A stretch of DNA of 64,000 nt, taken from Flavobacterium sp. 20NA77.7. GTDB lineage: Bacteria > Bacteroidota > Bacteroidia > Flavobacteriales > Flavobacteriaceae. The stretch covers positions 1,302,001 to 1,366,000 of the forward strand of contig NZ_CP133721.1 in NCBI RefSeq assembly GCF_031326205.1. The letters are read 5' to 3'. Made by a program: the position numbers and the translations under genes. Positions 43,048 to 52,125 of the stretch are shown here, in pieces (the first letter of the stretch is position 1; the number at the start of each line of letters is the position of its first letter). The notes beneath the pieces are model-generated. The model made no database searches and was not told the DNA's origin. It worked only from the letters and a program-made list of their open reading frames with translations.

Positions 43048-43920
43048 ATGCAATTTATCATTTATATCCTCATTTACCCCATACTTTGGCTGATTTCTAT
43101 ATTGCCATTTCCTATTTTTTATGCATTTTCAGATGTGGTATGCTTTTTAGTTTATAGAATCATTGGCTACCGTAAAAAAACCGTTAGATACAATATTGCC
43201 TTAGCCTTACCTCATTTATCTAAAAAAGAACAACGCGCAGTAGAACGTAAATTCTACAGCCATATGTGTGATTTATTTTTGGAAATGATTAAAACACTAA
43301 CCTTATCAAAAAAAGCCATACAAAGGCATTTTGTTTTTACAAATATTGATTTGTACCACGAATATGAGGCTAAAAACAAAAGTATTGTTATTTTATATGG
43401 TCATTATGCTAGTTGGGAATGGTCGACCTCTATAGGATTACAAGCAAAATTTAGAGGAATAGGAATCTATAAAAAAATTAAAAACAAATACTTTGACAAA
43501 TTAGTACAACATATTCGTTCACGCTACAATGCGGAATTGGTAGATACTAAAAATACGATTCGAGTTGTAACCGAAAATCAACGTAAAGGATTAAAAGCGG
43601 TTTATGGTTTTATTAGCGATCAAAATCCTAAACCACAAAAAGCGCTACTATGGGATAATTTTATGGGCTATAAAGTTCCTATCCACACAGGTGGCGAAGT
43701 ATTAGCAAGAAAATTAGATATGAATATCATCTACTTGAAAATAGAAAAAGTAGCGCGAGGAAAATATGAAGCTACTTTTGTACCTCTTTGTGACGAAGTA
43801 AAAGAAACACCAGAATTTGAAATCACTAAACGATTTTTACGTGAGGTAGAAAAACAAATTTTAGAAAAACCTGAATACTATTTTTGGACACATAAACGCT
43901 GGAAATACAAACAAGAGTAA
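43048..43920 (+). CDS. LpxL/HtrB-type lysophospholipid acyltransferase
   Basis: A 290-residue inner-membrane acyltransferase of the late lipid A acylation type. One N-terminal helix (IIYILIYPILWLISILPF) anchors it. The HX4E motif is in ILYGHYASWEWS, followed by GFISDQNPKPQKALLWDNFMG and GGEVLARKLDMNIIYLKIEK, and the end is YYFWTHKRWKYKQ. It probably adds a secondary acyl chain to lipid A or a related lipid. Confidence 0.9.
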   Translation: MQFIIYILIYPILWLISILPFPIFYAFSDVVCFLVYRIIGYRKKTVRYNIALALPHLSKKEQRAVERKFYSHMCDLFLEMIKTLTLSKKAIQRHFVFTNIDLYHEYEAKNKSIVILYGHYASWEWSTSIGLQAKFRGIGIYKKIKNKYFDKLVQHIRSRYNAELVDTKNTIRVVTENQRKGLKAVYGFISDQNPKPQKALLWDNFMGYKVPIHTGGEVLARKLDMNIIYLKIEKVARGKYEATFVPLCDEVKETPEFEITKRFLREVEKQILEKPEYYFWTHKRWKYKQE

Positions 43921-43928
43921 TACTTTTA

Positions 43929-45410
43929 TTATTCAAACCAGCTCTGAACCATCTTTTCTTCTGCGTGCGTAGCATGAATATGTATAAACTCATTTGTTTT
44001 TGGGTTGTACTCGTACTCTTTTTTCCAAATTTCATGAAATGCCGCTAATTCAATAATTGCATTGCAAACGTATGCTATTTCGGAATTGGTAGTTGTAGGA
44101 TGAATGGACATTCTTATCCACCCTGGTTTTCGTTCTAAATCTCCCGACGTAATACTACATGTAATTTCATTTGAAGTTTCTTGATCTACATGCAATAAAT
44201 AATGGCCATACGTTCCTGCGCAACTACAACCTCCTCTAGTTTGAATTCCAAAACGATCATTTAATAACTTTACTCCTAAATTATAATGTAAATTATCAAT
44301 GTAAAAAGAAATGACACCTAGTCTATTTTTATGTTGTTGGGCTAATATGTTGATATTGGATACGGTTCCTAATCGTTCAAAAATGTAAGCTACTAGTTCA
44401 TGTTCGCGGTCTAGAATGTTTTGAACACCCATTTTTTCTTTAAGCTGAATAGCTAAGGCTGTTTTCATTACTTGTAAAAACCCTGGAGTACCTCCGTCTT
44501 CCCTGTCTTCAATATTATCGATATATTTGTGTTCTCCCCATGGATTTGTCCAACTCACTGTTCCGCCCCCTGGACAATCAGGCACATTATTTTTGTATAA
44601 ATTTTTATTAAAAATTAAAACCCCAGAAGTTCCAGGTCCGCCTAAAAATTTATGTGGCGAAAAAAATATCGCATCTAAATAGGCTTCAGCATCTTGTGGG
44701 TGCATATCAATGGTTACATAAGGACCTGAGCAGGCAAAATCTACAAAACACACGCCACCATATTGATGCATAATTTTTGCTACTTCATAATAGGGTGTCT
44801 GTATTCCTGTAACATTAGAACAAGAAGTAATTGAAGCAATTTTAAAGCTTCTATTTTTATGTTTTTCAACTAATTCTCTTAAATTTTCTATAGAAAATAA
44901 TCCGTCTTCCGTAGCAGGAACTACCACCACATCTGCAATGGTTTCTAACCAAGATGTTTGATTGGAATGGTGTTCCATGTGTGAAATAAAAACAATAGGC
45001 CTTACTTCATCTGGAATAGCTGTATATTCTTTTAAATTTTCAGCAATTCGAAGCCCTAAAATACGTTGCAATTTATTAACAACTCCTGTCATTCCTGTGC
45101 CATCAGTAATTAAAACGTCATTTTCATTCGCGTTTACATGTTGTTTAATAATATGACGGGCTTGATGATAAGCCATAGTCATAGCGGTTCCTGTTACTGA
45201 TGTTTCGGTATGTGTATTTGCCACAAAAGGACCAAACGAGTGAATCATTTTTTCTTCTATGGGCCCATACAATCTTCCACTTGCAGTCCAATCGGTATAT
45301 ACAATTTTTTGTTCTCCATAAGGCGATTCAAAAATTTGATTTACACCAATAATATTTTTTCTAAAATTAGTAAAATATTGTTCTAATGGGGTGGTAGTAG
45401 TGGGATTCAT
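43929..45410 (-). CDS. Aminotransferase class V (cysteine desulfurase-like)
   Basis: A 493-residue PLP enzyme. ATG at 45410 (MNPTTTTPLEQYFTNF) is chosen because a promoter ends just upstream; a TTG further up would overlap it. Features: LITDGTGMTGVVNKLQR, SHMEHHSNQTSWLE, GVCFVDFACSGPYV (PLP aspartate), FFSPHKFLGGPGTSGVLIF with the Schiff-base lysine, and late RGGCSCAGTYGHYLL. It is longer than IscS/SufS, and the cysteine-bearing RGGCSC loop suggests a desulfurase- or lyase-like activity rather than a standard aminotransferase. The substrate is uncertain. Divergent from selO. Confidence 0.85.
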   Translation of the reverse strand: MNPTTTTPLEQYFTNFRKNIIGVNQIFESPYGEQKIVYTDWTASGRLYGPIEEKMIHSFGPFVANTHTETSVTGTAMTMAYHQARHIIKQHVNANENDVLITDGTGMTGVVNKLQRILGLRIAENLKEYTAIPDEVRPIVFISHMEHHSNQTSWLETIADVVVVPATEDGLFSIENLRELVEKHKNRSFKIASITSCSNVTGIQTPYYEVAKIMHQYGGVCFVDFACSGPYVTIDMHPQDAEAYLDAIFFSPHKFLGGPGTSGVLIFNKNLYKNNVPDCPGGGTVSWTNPWGEHKYIDNIEDREDGGTPGFLQVMKTALAIQLKEKMGVQNILDREHELVAYIFERLGTVSNINILAQQHKNRLGVISFYIDNLHYNLGVKLLNDRFGIQTRGGCSCAGTYGHYLLHVDQETSNEITCSITSGDLERKPGWIRMSIHPTTTNSEIAYVCNAIIELAAFHEIWKKEYEYNPKTNEFIHIHATHAEEKMVQSWFE

Positions 45411-45428
45411 ATTACTATTATTTGCTCT

Positions 45429-45460
45429 CAAAGATACAGTATTTTGTTAGTTATTTTCAA
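45429..45460 (-). promoter_or_regulatory. Promoter of the class V aminotransferase gene
   Basis: On the minus strand TTG (45460-45458), a 21-base spacer and TATCTTTG (45436-45429) fit the consensus. The ATG is 18 bases further. Confidence 0.6.
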
Positions 45461-45484
45461 AATTTTTATTTCGTTTTTTATTAG

Positions 45485-45492
45485 TAACTTTG
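45485..45492 (+). promoter_or_regulatory. -7 box of selO
   Basis: TAACTTTG, a perfect TAnnTTTG, 23 bases before the selected ATG at 45516. It rules out an upstream TTG start at 45444. Confidence 0.5.
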
Positions 45493-45515
45493 AAGTATTG
45501 AAAATATCCATTCAA

Positions 45516-47072
45516 ATGAAAAGCCCAAAATTTGACACTTTATTTACGCAATCCTTAGTTGCCGATTCTGTTATTGAAAATTATATCAGAAGTGTTCCTA
45601 ATGCGCATTTTTCATTTGTTACACCAAAAAAAGTAATGGCTCCAAAACTGTTACATATAGCTACTGAAACAGCTGATATATTAGGTTTAGATTCTGCTTT
45701 TTTAACCTCTGAAACGTTTAAAAATATTTTTTCGGGCAATGAGATTGGCACTAATTCAAAACCCTATGCTATGAATTATGCAGGGCATCAATTTGGGCAA
45801 TGGGCAGGGCAATTAGGTGATGGTAGAGCTATCAATTTAGGTGAAATAAACGGTTGGGCTGTTCAATTAAAGGGCGCTGGTCCCACACCCTACTCTAGAA
45901 GAGGCGATGGTTTTGCCGTTTTGCGTTCTTCAATCAGAGAGCATTTATGCAGCGAAGCCATGTATCATCTGGGCGTTCCTACTACGCGTTCATTAGCCTT
46001 ACTAGAAACAGGAGAACAAGTGGTAAGAGACGTACTTTACGACGGTAATCCTGCTTTAGAAAAAGGAGCAATTGTTTGTCGGGTGGCACCTTCGTTTATT
46101 CGTTTTGGCAACTTCGAATTATTTAGTGCCCAAAATGATTTGGAAAATTTAAAAAAACTGACTGATTTTGTTATTTCTACTTATTTTTCGGCTATTACGG
46201 ACAATGGTAAAACCAAATACTTGCAGTTTTTTAAACACGTTTGTAAATCTACCCAACAACTCATAATAGAATGGCAACGGGTAGGTTTTGTGCACGGTGT
46301 AATGAATACAGATAATATGTCTATTCATGGAATAACTATAGATTATGGTCCTTACGGATGGCTTGATGATTACAATCTAGATTGGACGCCTAACACAACA
46401 GACCATCAACACAAGCGGTATCGTTTTGGAAATCAAGGTGATATTGCTTTATGGAATTTGTACCAATTAGCCAATGCCTTATACCCACTTATAGAAGATG
46501 CCGCAGCCTTGGAAACTATTTTACATGATTTTGCCACAAGCTATTCATTGGCTTATACAAAAATGATGTGTCAAAAATTAGGTTTAGCTGAAATTTTAGA
46601 AAACGATGAAGATTTAGTAAACCAACTTACTTCTAATTTAGCTTTACAAGAAACCGACATGACTATTTTCTTTCGTTTGTTAAGTACTATTCGTCAAGAA
46701 GAAACGGCTAAGGAAGCGTATGATAAAATTACACCTTCTTTTTATAATTTAGAGCAAACAACTGAAAACACGCTCAAAAAATGGCACACTTGGTTTGTAA
46801 ATTACCTGAATCGTTTGCAAATAAATAAAGTAACGGATACGCATAGAAAAAAAACTATGAATAAGGTTAACCCAAAATATGTATTGCGCAATTACATGGC
46901 TCAACTTGCCATTGAGGAAGCTGAAAAAGGAAATTTAGACCTGTTAAATGAATTACATGAGTTGCTCAAAAAACCTTATGACGAACAACCAGAATATGAA
47001 AAATGGTTTGTTAAAAGACCTGATTGGGCACATACAAAAATTGGGTGTTCAATGTTGAGTTGTAGTTCTTAA
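45516..47072 (+). CDS. selO: Protein adenylyltransferase SelO (YdiU family)
   Basis: A 518-residue pseudokinase-fold enzyme that transfers AMP to protein Ser/Thr/Tyr. Conserved segments: NYAGHQFGQWAGQLGDGRA, VQLKGAGPTPYSRRGDGFAVLRSSIREHL, CRVAPSFIRFGNFELF, and the metal/catalytic part FVHGVMNTDNMSIHGITIDYGPYGWLD, then YRFGNQGDIALWNL. The C-terminal end GCSMLSCSS carries the Cys-x-x-x-x-Cys typical of SelO, where selenocysteine occurs in some eukaryotic homologues. The full-length architecture is intact. SelO is linked to redox stress responses in other organisms. Confidence 0.94.
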   Translation: MKSPKFDTLFTQSLVADSVIENYIRSVPNAHFSFVTPKKVMAPKLLHIATETADILGLDSAFLTSETFKNIFSGNEIGTNSKPYAMNYAGHQFGQWAGQLGDGRAINLGEINGWAVQLKGAGPTPYSRRGDGFAVLRSSIREHLCSEAMYHLGVPTTRSLALLETGEQVVRDVLYDGNPALEKGAIVCRVAPSFIRFGNFELFSAQNDLENLKKLTDFVISTYFSAITDNGKTKYLQFFKHVCKSTQQLIIEWQRVGFVHGVMNTDNMSIHGITIDYGPYGWLDDYNLDWTPNTTDHQHKRYRFGNQGDIALWNLYQLANALYPLIEDAAALETILHDFATSYSLAYTKMMCQKLGLAEILENDEDLVNQLTSNLALQETDMTIFFRLLSTIRQEETAKEAYDKITPSFYNLEQTTENTLKKWHTWFVNYLNRLQINKVTDTHRKKTMNKVNPKYVLRNYMAQLAIEEAEKGNLDLLNELHELLKKPYDEQPEYEKWFVKRPDWAHTKIGCSMLSCSS

Positions 47073-47103
47073 TTTTTAAAAGTATAGCTTAAGTGTATTA
47101 AAT

Positions 47104-47550
47104 ATGTTGATAAAAAAATTACATTTTGAAATTGATATTGAAGCTGCACCCGCAAAAATATGGGAGGCTTTATGGGATAAACAAAATTATTCTATTTGGT
47201 GTAATGAGTTTTGTGAAGGTACGTATTATCAATCTAATTTTAATAAAGGAGATCGTATTCATTTTTTAACCCCTAACGGAGAAGGCATGTATGCCGATAT
47301 TGAAGAAAAAATTGAAAATGAATATATTGCTTTTTGTCATATTGGTGAATTAAAAAACTTCGAAGAACAATCGTTAGATGATCAGAGTTTACAATGGACA
47401 GAAGCAATTGAAGATTATCGAATTATAACTAAAGAAAATTATTGTACACTTGTAGTTACTATTGACACTCTGGAAATTTATATCGATTATTTTTCAACTC
47501 AATTTCCTAAAGGGCTTGAAAAAGTTAAAGAACTAGCCGAAAATAAATAA
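47104..47550 (+). CDS. SRPBCC/AHSA1-family protein
   Basis: A 148-residue START-like protein: LHFEIDIEAAPAKIWEALWDKQNYSIWCNEFCEGTYYQSNF at the N-terminus and a helix FSTQFPKGLEKVKELAEN at the end enclose a hydrophobic cavity in this fold. It lacks a signal peptide. Ligand unknown. It follows selO by 31 bases. The gap 47551-47779 to the next gene contains nothing I can assign. Confidence 0.8.
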   Translation: MLIKKLHFEIDIEAAPAKIWEALWDKQNYSIWCNEFCEGTYYQSNFNKGDRIHFLTPNGEGMYADIEEKIENEYIAFCHIGELKNFEEQSLDDQSLQWTEAIEDYRIITKENYCTLVVTIDTLEIYIDYFSTQFPKGLEKVKELAENK

Positions 47551-47779
47551 ATGTTTATTAGTATACTCTCTTATTTTAGTTTCTACACCTGGGAATTTTA
47601 GCTATTATATAATTTCCTGACTTGTCTATTTTAGATCAGTAAATTAAAAATAATAAAATGCAAAAGGAGAAAGGTCTTTTTTTGACCGTGTAGCCTTATA
47701 ATTGTAGTATTGCAATCATGAACAAAAAATGCATTAAAATACAATGCGTTAGTCCCAGACTATTCACTAATCACTAATT

Positions 47780-48952
47780 TTACTCCTTTCTATATTTCTT
47801 TGTTTCTTCAAATATATGCTCTAAAATTTTGGCATCTTCCTCAGTAAAAGCTACATGACGACGACTCATCACAATTTTTGCCGTTTCAAAGGCTTTATTT
47901 GTCATATAAGTTGTAAAACCAGAAGCCCCTCCCCAACTGAAACTTGGCACAAAATTTCTTGGAAACCCACTACCAAAAATATTAGTGCTAACTCCTACAA
48001 CTGTACCTGTATTAAACATTGTATTGATACCGCATTTACTATGATCGCCCATCATTAATCCACAAAACTGTAGGCCTGTTTTCTCAAAACGCTCCGATTC
48101 ATAACTCCACAGCTTTACCTCTTCATAATTATTTTTTAAATTGGAGTTATTACTGTCTGCTCCAATGTTACACCATTCACCTAAAACTGAATTCCCCAAG
48201 AACCCATCGTGTCCTTTATTAGAGTAGGCAAACAAAACCGAATTATTGATTTCGCCTCCAACTCTACAATGCGGACCTACTGTAGTAGCGCCATAAATTT
48301 TAGTCCCTAATTTTACTTGAGCTTCTTCGCATAATGCAAATGGCCCTCGAATTACTGAACCTTCCATAATTTCGGCATTTTTACCAATATAAATAGGCCC
48401 CGTAGAAGCATTAAGAGTAACAAATTCTAATTTTGCCCCTTCTTCAATAAAAACATTTTCAGGCGCAATCACATTAACCGATTTTGGTATAGATTGGGAA
48501 AAACAATCTTGCGTAAGCAATTCAAAATCTTCACGAATGGCTGCATCATTTTTTTGAAAAATATCCCAGGTGTTTTCTATTCTAATACACTCGTCTGCAT
48601 AATCAAAAATGTGAAATAATTCAAAATCAACTTCTTGTCCTTCTTTAGCATAAAAAGCAATTACTTCATCATCATAAAAAACAGCTTGATTTTCCTCTAG
48701 GTTTCTCACCATTTCGGCTAATACCCTATTTGGCAAAAACGAAGCATTAATCATAATATTATCTTCTAATTCTACCATTGGGAATTTTTCAGACAAATAT
48801 TCTTCTGTGATTGTTGTAGTGGTATAACCTAAGTATTTTTCCCATTTTTCTCTAATGGTTAAAATACCTACTCTAATATCTGCAACAGGACGAGTAAAAG
48901 TAAATGGCAATAAGGCATTGCGTACATTTCCATCAAAAAGAATATAATTCAT
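47780..48952 (-). CDS. GlmU-like putative sugar nucleotidyltransferase with left-handed beta-helix
   Basis: A 390-residue protein. The N-terminal part (MNYILFDGNVRNALLPFTFTRPVADIRVGI) is a divergent nucleotidyltransferase-like domain; the C-terminal half has hexapeptide repeats (VFIEEGAKLEFVTLNASTGPIYIGKNAEIMEGSVIRGPFALCEEAQVKLG) ending GLMMGDHSKCGINTMFNTGTVVG. This architecture is the Bacteroidota 'GlmU family' protein. It may be an uridylyltransferase/acetyltransferase of amino sugars, but the classic GlmU N-terminal nucleotide loop is not evident, so activity is uncertain. Confidence 0.82.
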   Translation of the reverse strand: MNYILFDGNVRNALLPFTFTRPVADIRVGILTIREKWEKYLGYTTTTITEEYLSEKFPMVELEDNIMINASFLPNRVLAEMVRNLEENQAVFYDDEVIAFYAKEGQEVDFELFHIFDYADECIRIENTWDIFQKNDAAIREDFELLTQDCFSQSIPKSVNVIAPENVFIEEGAKLEFVTLNASTGPIYIGKNAEIMEGSVIRGPFALCEEAQVKLGTKIYGATTVGPHCRVGGEINNSVLFAYSNKGHDGFLGNSVLGEWCNIGADSNNSNLKNNYEEVKLWSYESERFEKTGLQFCGLMMGDHSKCGINTMFNTGTVVGVSTNIFGSGFPRNFVPSFSWGGASGFTTYMTNKAFETAKIVMSRRHVAFTEEDAKILEHIFEETKKYRKE

Positions 48953-48982
48953 GACAGCTGGTTTTCTAGATTAATATAGGTT

Positions 48983-49011
48983 CAAAGTTACTTTTTTTCA
49001 GGGATATACAA
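48983..49011 (-). promoter_or_regulatory. Promoter of the GlmU-like gene
   Basis: Minus strand TTG (49011-49009), an 18-base spacer and TAACTTTG (48990-48983): an exact consensus match, 30 bases before the ATG. It partly adjoins the L31 terminator. Confidence 0.65.
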
Positions 49012-49013
49012 AC

Positions 49014-49041
49014 AAAAAAGCCTCGAAATTTCGAGGCTTTT
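49014..49041 (-). terminator. Terminator of the L31 gene
   Basis: AAAAGCCTCGAAA and TTTCGAGGCTTTT form a 13-bp palindrome. Read on the minus strand a T-run follows (A-run from 49014). It begins 18 bases beyond the L31 stop. Confidence 0.8.
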
Positions 49042-49058
49042 GATATTTTGAATTCCAA

Positions 49059-49310
49059 TTATTTTTGGAATTTAGCATATTTGTTTTTGAATTTATCAAT
49101 ACGACCTGCTGTATCAATAAGTTTAGATTTACCTGTGTAAAAAGGATGAGACGTTCTAGAAATCTCCATTTTGTAAACTGGATACTCTACACCATCAACG
49201 GTGATTGTTTCTTTAGTTTCTACAGTAGATTTTGTGATGAATACATCTTCATTAGACATGTCTTTAAAAGCTACTAGTCTATAATTTTCTGGGTGAATAC
49301 CTTTTTTCAT
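49059..49310 (-). CDS. rpmE2: 50S ribosomal protein L31, type B
   Basis: An 83-residue ribosomal protein: [60 protein letters not shown]. It is the zinc-free (C-minus, type B) form: the CxxC pair of type A L31 is absent. Type B L31 is often induced under zinc limitation in bacteria that also carry type A; no zinc-box is evident here and in Bacteroidota it may be the only copy. A 100-base leader with a hairpin precedes it. Confidence 0.96.
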   Translation of the reverse strand: MKKGIHPENYRLVAFKDMSNEDVFITKSTVETKETITVDGVEYPVYKMEISRTSHPFYTGKSKLIDTAGRIDKFKNKYAKFQK

Positions 49311-49363
49311 TTTTGTAAATCTTTTAATTGATGATTATAACTCGTTTCGCGGCTTTTAACTCT

Positions 49364-49391
49364 AAAAGGTGTAAACGCCTTATAACCTTTT
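49364..49391 (-). promoter_or_regulatory. Leader hairpin of L31 mRNA
   Basis: AAAAGGT (49364-49370) pairs with ACCTTTT (49385-49391) in the transcribed leader, which runs about 100 bases from the promoter at 49419 to the ATG. Ribosomal protein leaders often bind their own protein. Whether this hairpin does is unknown. Confidence 0.35.
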
Positions 49392-49418
49392 GTTAAACTT
49401 GTTTATTTATTCAGGGTG

Positions 49419-49448
49419 CAAATATACTACTTATTTACTTCTGTGCAA
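49419..49448 (-). promoter_or_regulatory. Promoter of the L31 gene
   Basis: Minus strand TTG (49448-49446), a 19-base spacer and TATATTTG (49426-49419): an exact match to the Bacteroidota consensus. Confidence 0.75.
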
Positions 49449-49474
49449 ATTATATAGACTAAAAAAAATATGAC

Positions 49475-50320
49475 TTATTTTTGTTTTACACTTTTTCTAT
49501 AATGAGAAGGTGTTTGCTTTTTTTTAGTTGCAAAAACGCGATTAAAATAACTTTGATTTTCAAAACCTGTTTCAAAAACAATTTCACTGATTGTCATTTC
49601 AGTAAGCTCAAGCAACCGGCATGCTTCATTTATACGAATTTCATTTACATAATCTGAAAAAGTAATTCCTGTGGCTTTTTTAAAAAATTTACAAAAATTA
49701 CTTTCTGTTTGATGAATTAATTCAGCAACTTGTTTTAAGGTAATTTTGCTATTAAAATTATGCTGAATATACAAACATACCTTATTAATTCTATTTTCAT
49801 TTTTTTTGGAAACAATGGTATGAAATGAGTTAGGAGAAATTAGCCTGTATGCTACTTTTGATAAATCATTAAGTAATGCTATCAAATTAATTATTTTTTC
49901 AAATCCATTTGAGGAAAGGACTATCTCCATTTTGTTAACAATCTCATTTGTCGATTTAAAATTTAAACCCATAGCAGAATCCTTAAGCATTTTGTACATA
50001 TATTCCGATTCTTCATATGCTAATAAGGAATGTATCATTTCACTTGAAAATTGGATAACTATGGCTTCTGAATGTTCTTGTTGATTTGATTTTCCTGTCC
50101 AAGTATGGGGTAAATTACTACCTAATAAAACCAAATCCCCTTCCTTAAAATATTCATAGGTATTGCCAACTATCCTATATCCACTTCCCTTTACAATATA
50201 AGTCAATTCATATTCTGGATGGTAATGCCATTTGAATTCAAAATAAGGCACTTGATAGGTATAGGCAAAAAAACTAGCCCTACCCTTTTTTATTTTAATA
50301 TCTTCTAAAATCGCTTTCAT
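49475..50320 (-). CDS. AraC-family transcriptional regulator with cupin sensor
   Basis: A 281-residue regulator. The N-terminal ~150 residues are a cupin (FEFKWHYHPEYELTYIVKGSGYRIVGNTYEYFKEGDLVLLGSNLPHTW) that probably senses a sugar or derivative. The C-terminal ~100 residues hold two helix-turn-helix units (ITLKQVAELIHQTESNFCKFFKKATG; MTISEIVFETGFENQSYFNRVFATKK) and the final TPSHYR of the family. It is divergent from the five-gene carbohydrate operon at 50461, with a 140-base shared control region, and is its most likely activator. Confidence 0.92.
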   Translation of the reverse strand: MKAILEDIKIKKGRASFFAYTYQVPYFEFKWHYHPEYELTYIVKGSGYRIVGNTYEYFKEGDLVLLGSNLPHTWTGKSNQQEHSEAIVIQFSSEMIHSLLAYEESEYMYKMLKDSAMGLNFKSTNEIVNKMEIVLSSNGFEKIINLIALLNDLSKVAYRLISPNSFHTIVSKKNENRINKVCLYIQHNFNSKITLKQVAELIHQTESNFCKFFKKATGITFSDYVNEIRINEACRLLELTEMTISEIVFETGFENQSYFNRVFATKKKQTPSHYRKSVKQK

Positions 50321-50380
50321 TATAGTATATAGTAAATTTTGTTGTGAAAAAAGTTACAACTATTCAATATAGTATTAAAA

Positions 50381-50427
50381 TTAGACAAAATAAGACAAAA
50401 CTAACCATTTATACAACTATATATTTG
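50381..50427 (+). promoter_or_regulatory. Control region of the carbohydrate operon
   Basis: Two tandem decamers TTAGACAAAA and TAAGACAAAA (50381-50400) lie directly upstream of TATATTTG (50420-50427), where a -33 element would be expected but is missing. Spacing of one helical turn next to a -7 box is a usual AraC-type activator arrangement. The binding protein is inferred to be the divergent AraC regulator. Confidence 0.5.
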
Positions 50428-50460
50428 TAAAAAACTATTGATTATAAATTATAAAACCCT

Positions 50461-51288
50461 ATGTCAAGTATTCCTAAACAAATAGCAGAACAACTTAATG
50501 AAAATTACACCTTGAATCAAGAGCAAATTGATTTTTATGCTTCAAATAAGTTTATTAAATTAAAGAATGTTTTGGATAAGGAAACAGTAGCCTATTTCAA
50601 CACAATACTTACCGAGCAAGTTGCACTATTGAATACTGAAAAAAAGGCTATAGAAGAACGAAGCACTTATGGAAAAGCATTTCTACAATTATTCAATTTA
50701 TGGGCAGTAAATCCAATCATTAAGGAATTGGTATTTAGTAAACGAATTGCAAAAATTGCATCAGAGCTCATGCAAGTGAACGGTGTAAGATTATACCACG
50801 ATCAAGCCTTGTTTAAAGAAGCGGGAGGTGGCATTACACCTTGGCACGCCGATCAATACTATTGGCCATTACATTCAGACAAAACAATTACCGCTTGGAT
50901 TCCCTTACAAGCTACTCCACTTGAAATGGGACCATTAGAATTTAGTGCAGGAAGCCACACAATAGTTGAAGGTCGTGAATTAGAAATTGGCGATGAAAGT
51001 GAACAATTTATTGATAAAAAACTCAAAGTTACCGATTTTAAACACGTGATTGAACCGTTTGATATTGGCGAAATAAGTTTTCATTCAGGATGGGTTTTCC
51101 ATAGAGCGGGTGCAAATATTACAAATGATATGCGAAAAGTGATGACTATTATTTATATGGAAAAAGACATGAAGCTTAAACAACCCGAAAATAAAAACCA
51201 AGAAAACGATTGGCATACTTGGTGCCCAGGTGCAAAAGTGGGTGAAATCATTAATTCGCCTATTAATCCTGTATTATATGCTGAATAA
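50461..51288 (+). CDS. Phytanoyl-CoA dioxygenase (PhyH)-family Fe(II)/2-oxoglutarate oxygenase
   Basis: A 275-residue cytosolic oxygenase. The iron ligands are H129 and D131 in PWHADQYYW and H214 in VFHRAGANIT, and the 2-oxoglutarate arginine follows (DMRKVMTIIYM). LEMGPLEFSAGSHTI is a family segment. PhyH enzymes hydroxylate many small molecules. It is the first gene of an operon with a sugar isomerase-like protein, a sugar symporter and two glycosidases, so an oxidised or alkyl-modified sugar is a plausible substrate; this is inference. Confidence 0.88.
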   Translation: MSSIPKQIAEQLNENYTLNQEQIDFYASNKFIKLKNVLDKETVAYFNTILTEQVALLNTEKKAIEERSTYGKAFLQLFNLWAVNPIIKELVFSKRIAKIASELMQVNGVRLYHDQALFKEAGGGITPWHADQYYWPLHSDKTITAWIPLQATPLEMGPLEFSAGSHTIVEGRELEIGDESEQFIDKKLKVTDFKHVIEPFDIGEISFHSGWVFHRAGANITNDMRKVMTIIYMEKDMKLKQPENKNQENDWHTWCPGAKVGEIINSPINPVLYAE

Positions 51289-52120
51289 TGTGGAAATCAA
51301 ATACATATGTACCTTTTGGGGTTGTGAACATCTTTCAGCAAAACAATTTCTATCAAATGTGGTGGAAAATGGCTATGATGGTGTAGAAATTAATTTTCCT
51401 GATGACGAACATTTTATTGCGGAATTTAATGGTGAATTAGAATGCATAAGAAATACTGTAAATCCTAATTTTATTTTCATAGCCCAACAGGTGCTCCCTA
51501 ATAAAAAAGAAACAGTTAACGAATATATTGATAGAATTACACAACGTTTACAATTTTTAGTGAATTGCAAACCAAATTATATCAATTCACATACGGGTAA
51601 AGATTTTTTTGAATTTAGCGACAATTGTAAGCTTCTAGAACAATGTGAAGAAATCGAAAAAAAGACAGGCATACCTATTTGGCATGAAATCCATAGGGGT
51701 CGATTTTCATTTCATTTAAAGACGTTGCTTCAATATCTTGAAATTTATCCAAATCTTAAATTAATTGCCGATTTTTCTCATTTTTGTGTGGTTTCGGAAA
51801 GTGATTTACACGATCAATACGATTTGCTTTCTAAAATATACCCAAATATTAAACACATTCATGCACGTATTGGTTTTGAACAAAGTCCACAAGTAAACAA
51901 TCCGTTTGCACCAGAATGGAAAACCTATTTAGAGCAGTATTTAAATTGGTGGAAAGAAATTATAGCTATTCAAAAGAATAAAAAAAGTGCAATTTGCACC
52001 ATTACGCCAGAGTTTGGTCCTTTTCCCTATATGGCCCAAGAACCATTTACTAAGAAACCGCTTTCTAATCAATGGGAAATAAACCTTCAAATGAAAAACT
52101 ATTTACAACAAAATCTTTAA
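51278..52120 (+). CDS. Sugar phosphate isomerase/epimerase-like TIM-barrel protein
   Basis: A 280-residue xylose isomerase-like TIM barrel (AP endonuclease 2 family). The ATG at 51278 overlaps the dioxygenase stop by 11 bases. Likely metal ligands: E in IWHEIHRGRF, D/H in LIADFSHFCVV, H in HIHARIGFEQS, and E in TPEFGPFPY. Such proteins isomerise or epimerise sugars, dehydrate inosose or act on sugar acids. The coupling with the dioxygenase suggests consecutive steps. The exact reaction is unknown. Confidence 0.82.
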   Translation: MLNNVEIKYICTFWGCEHLSAKQFLSNVVENGYDGVEINFPDDEHFIAEFNGELECIRNTVNPNFIFIAQQVLPNKKETVNEYIDRITQRLQFLVNCKPNYINSHTGKDFFEFSDNCKLLEQCEEIEKKTGIPIWHEIHRGRFSFHLKTLLQYLEIYPNLKLIADFSHFCVVSESDLHDQYDLLSKIYPNIKHIHARIGFEQSPQVNNPFAPEWKTYLEQYLNWWKEIIAIQKNKKSAICTITPEFGPFPYMAQEPFTKKPLSNQWEINLQMKNYLQQNL

Positions 52121-52125
52121 ACCAT

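Noticed and set aside
45444-45515. N-terminal extension of SelO from a TTG
   Set aside because: It would include the -7 box TAACTTTG at 45485 and is not part of the family; the ATG at 45516 gives the normal start.
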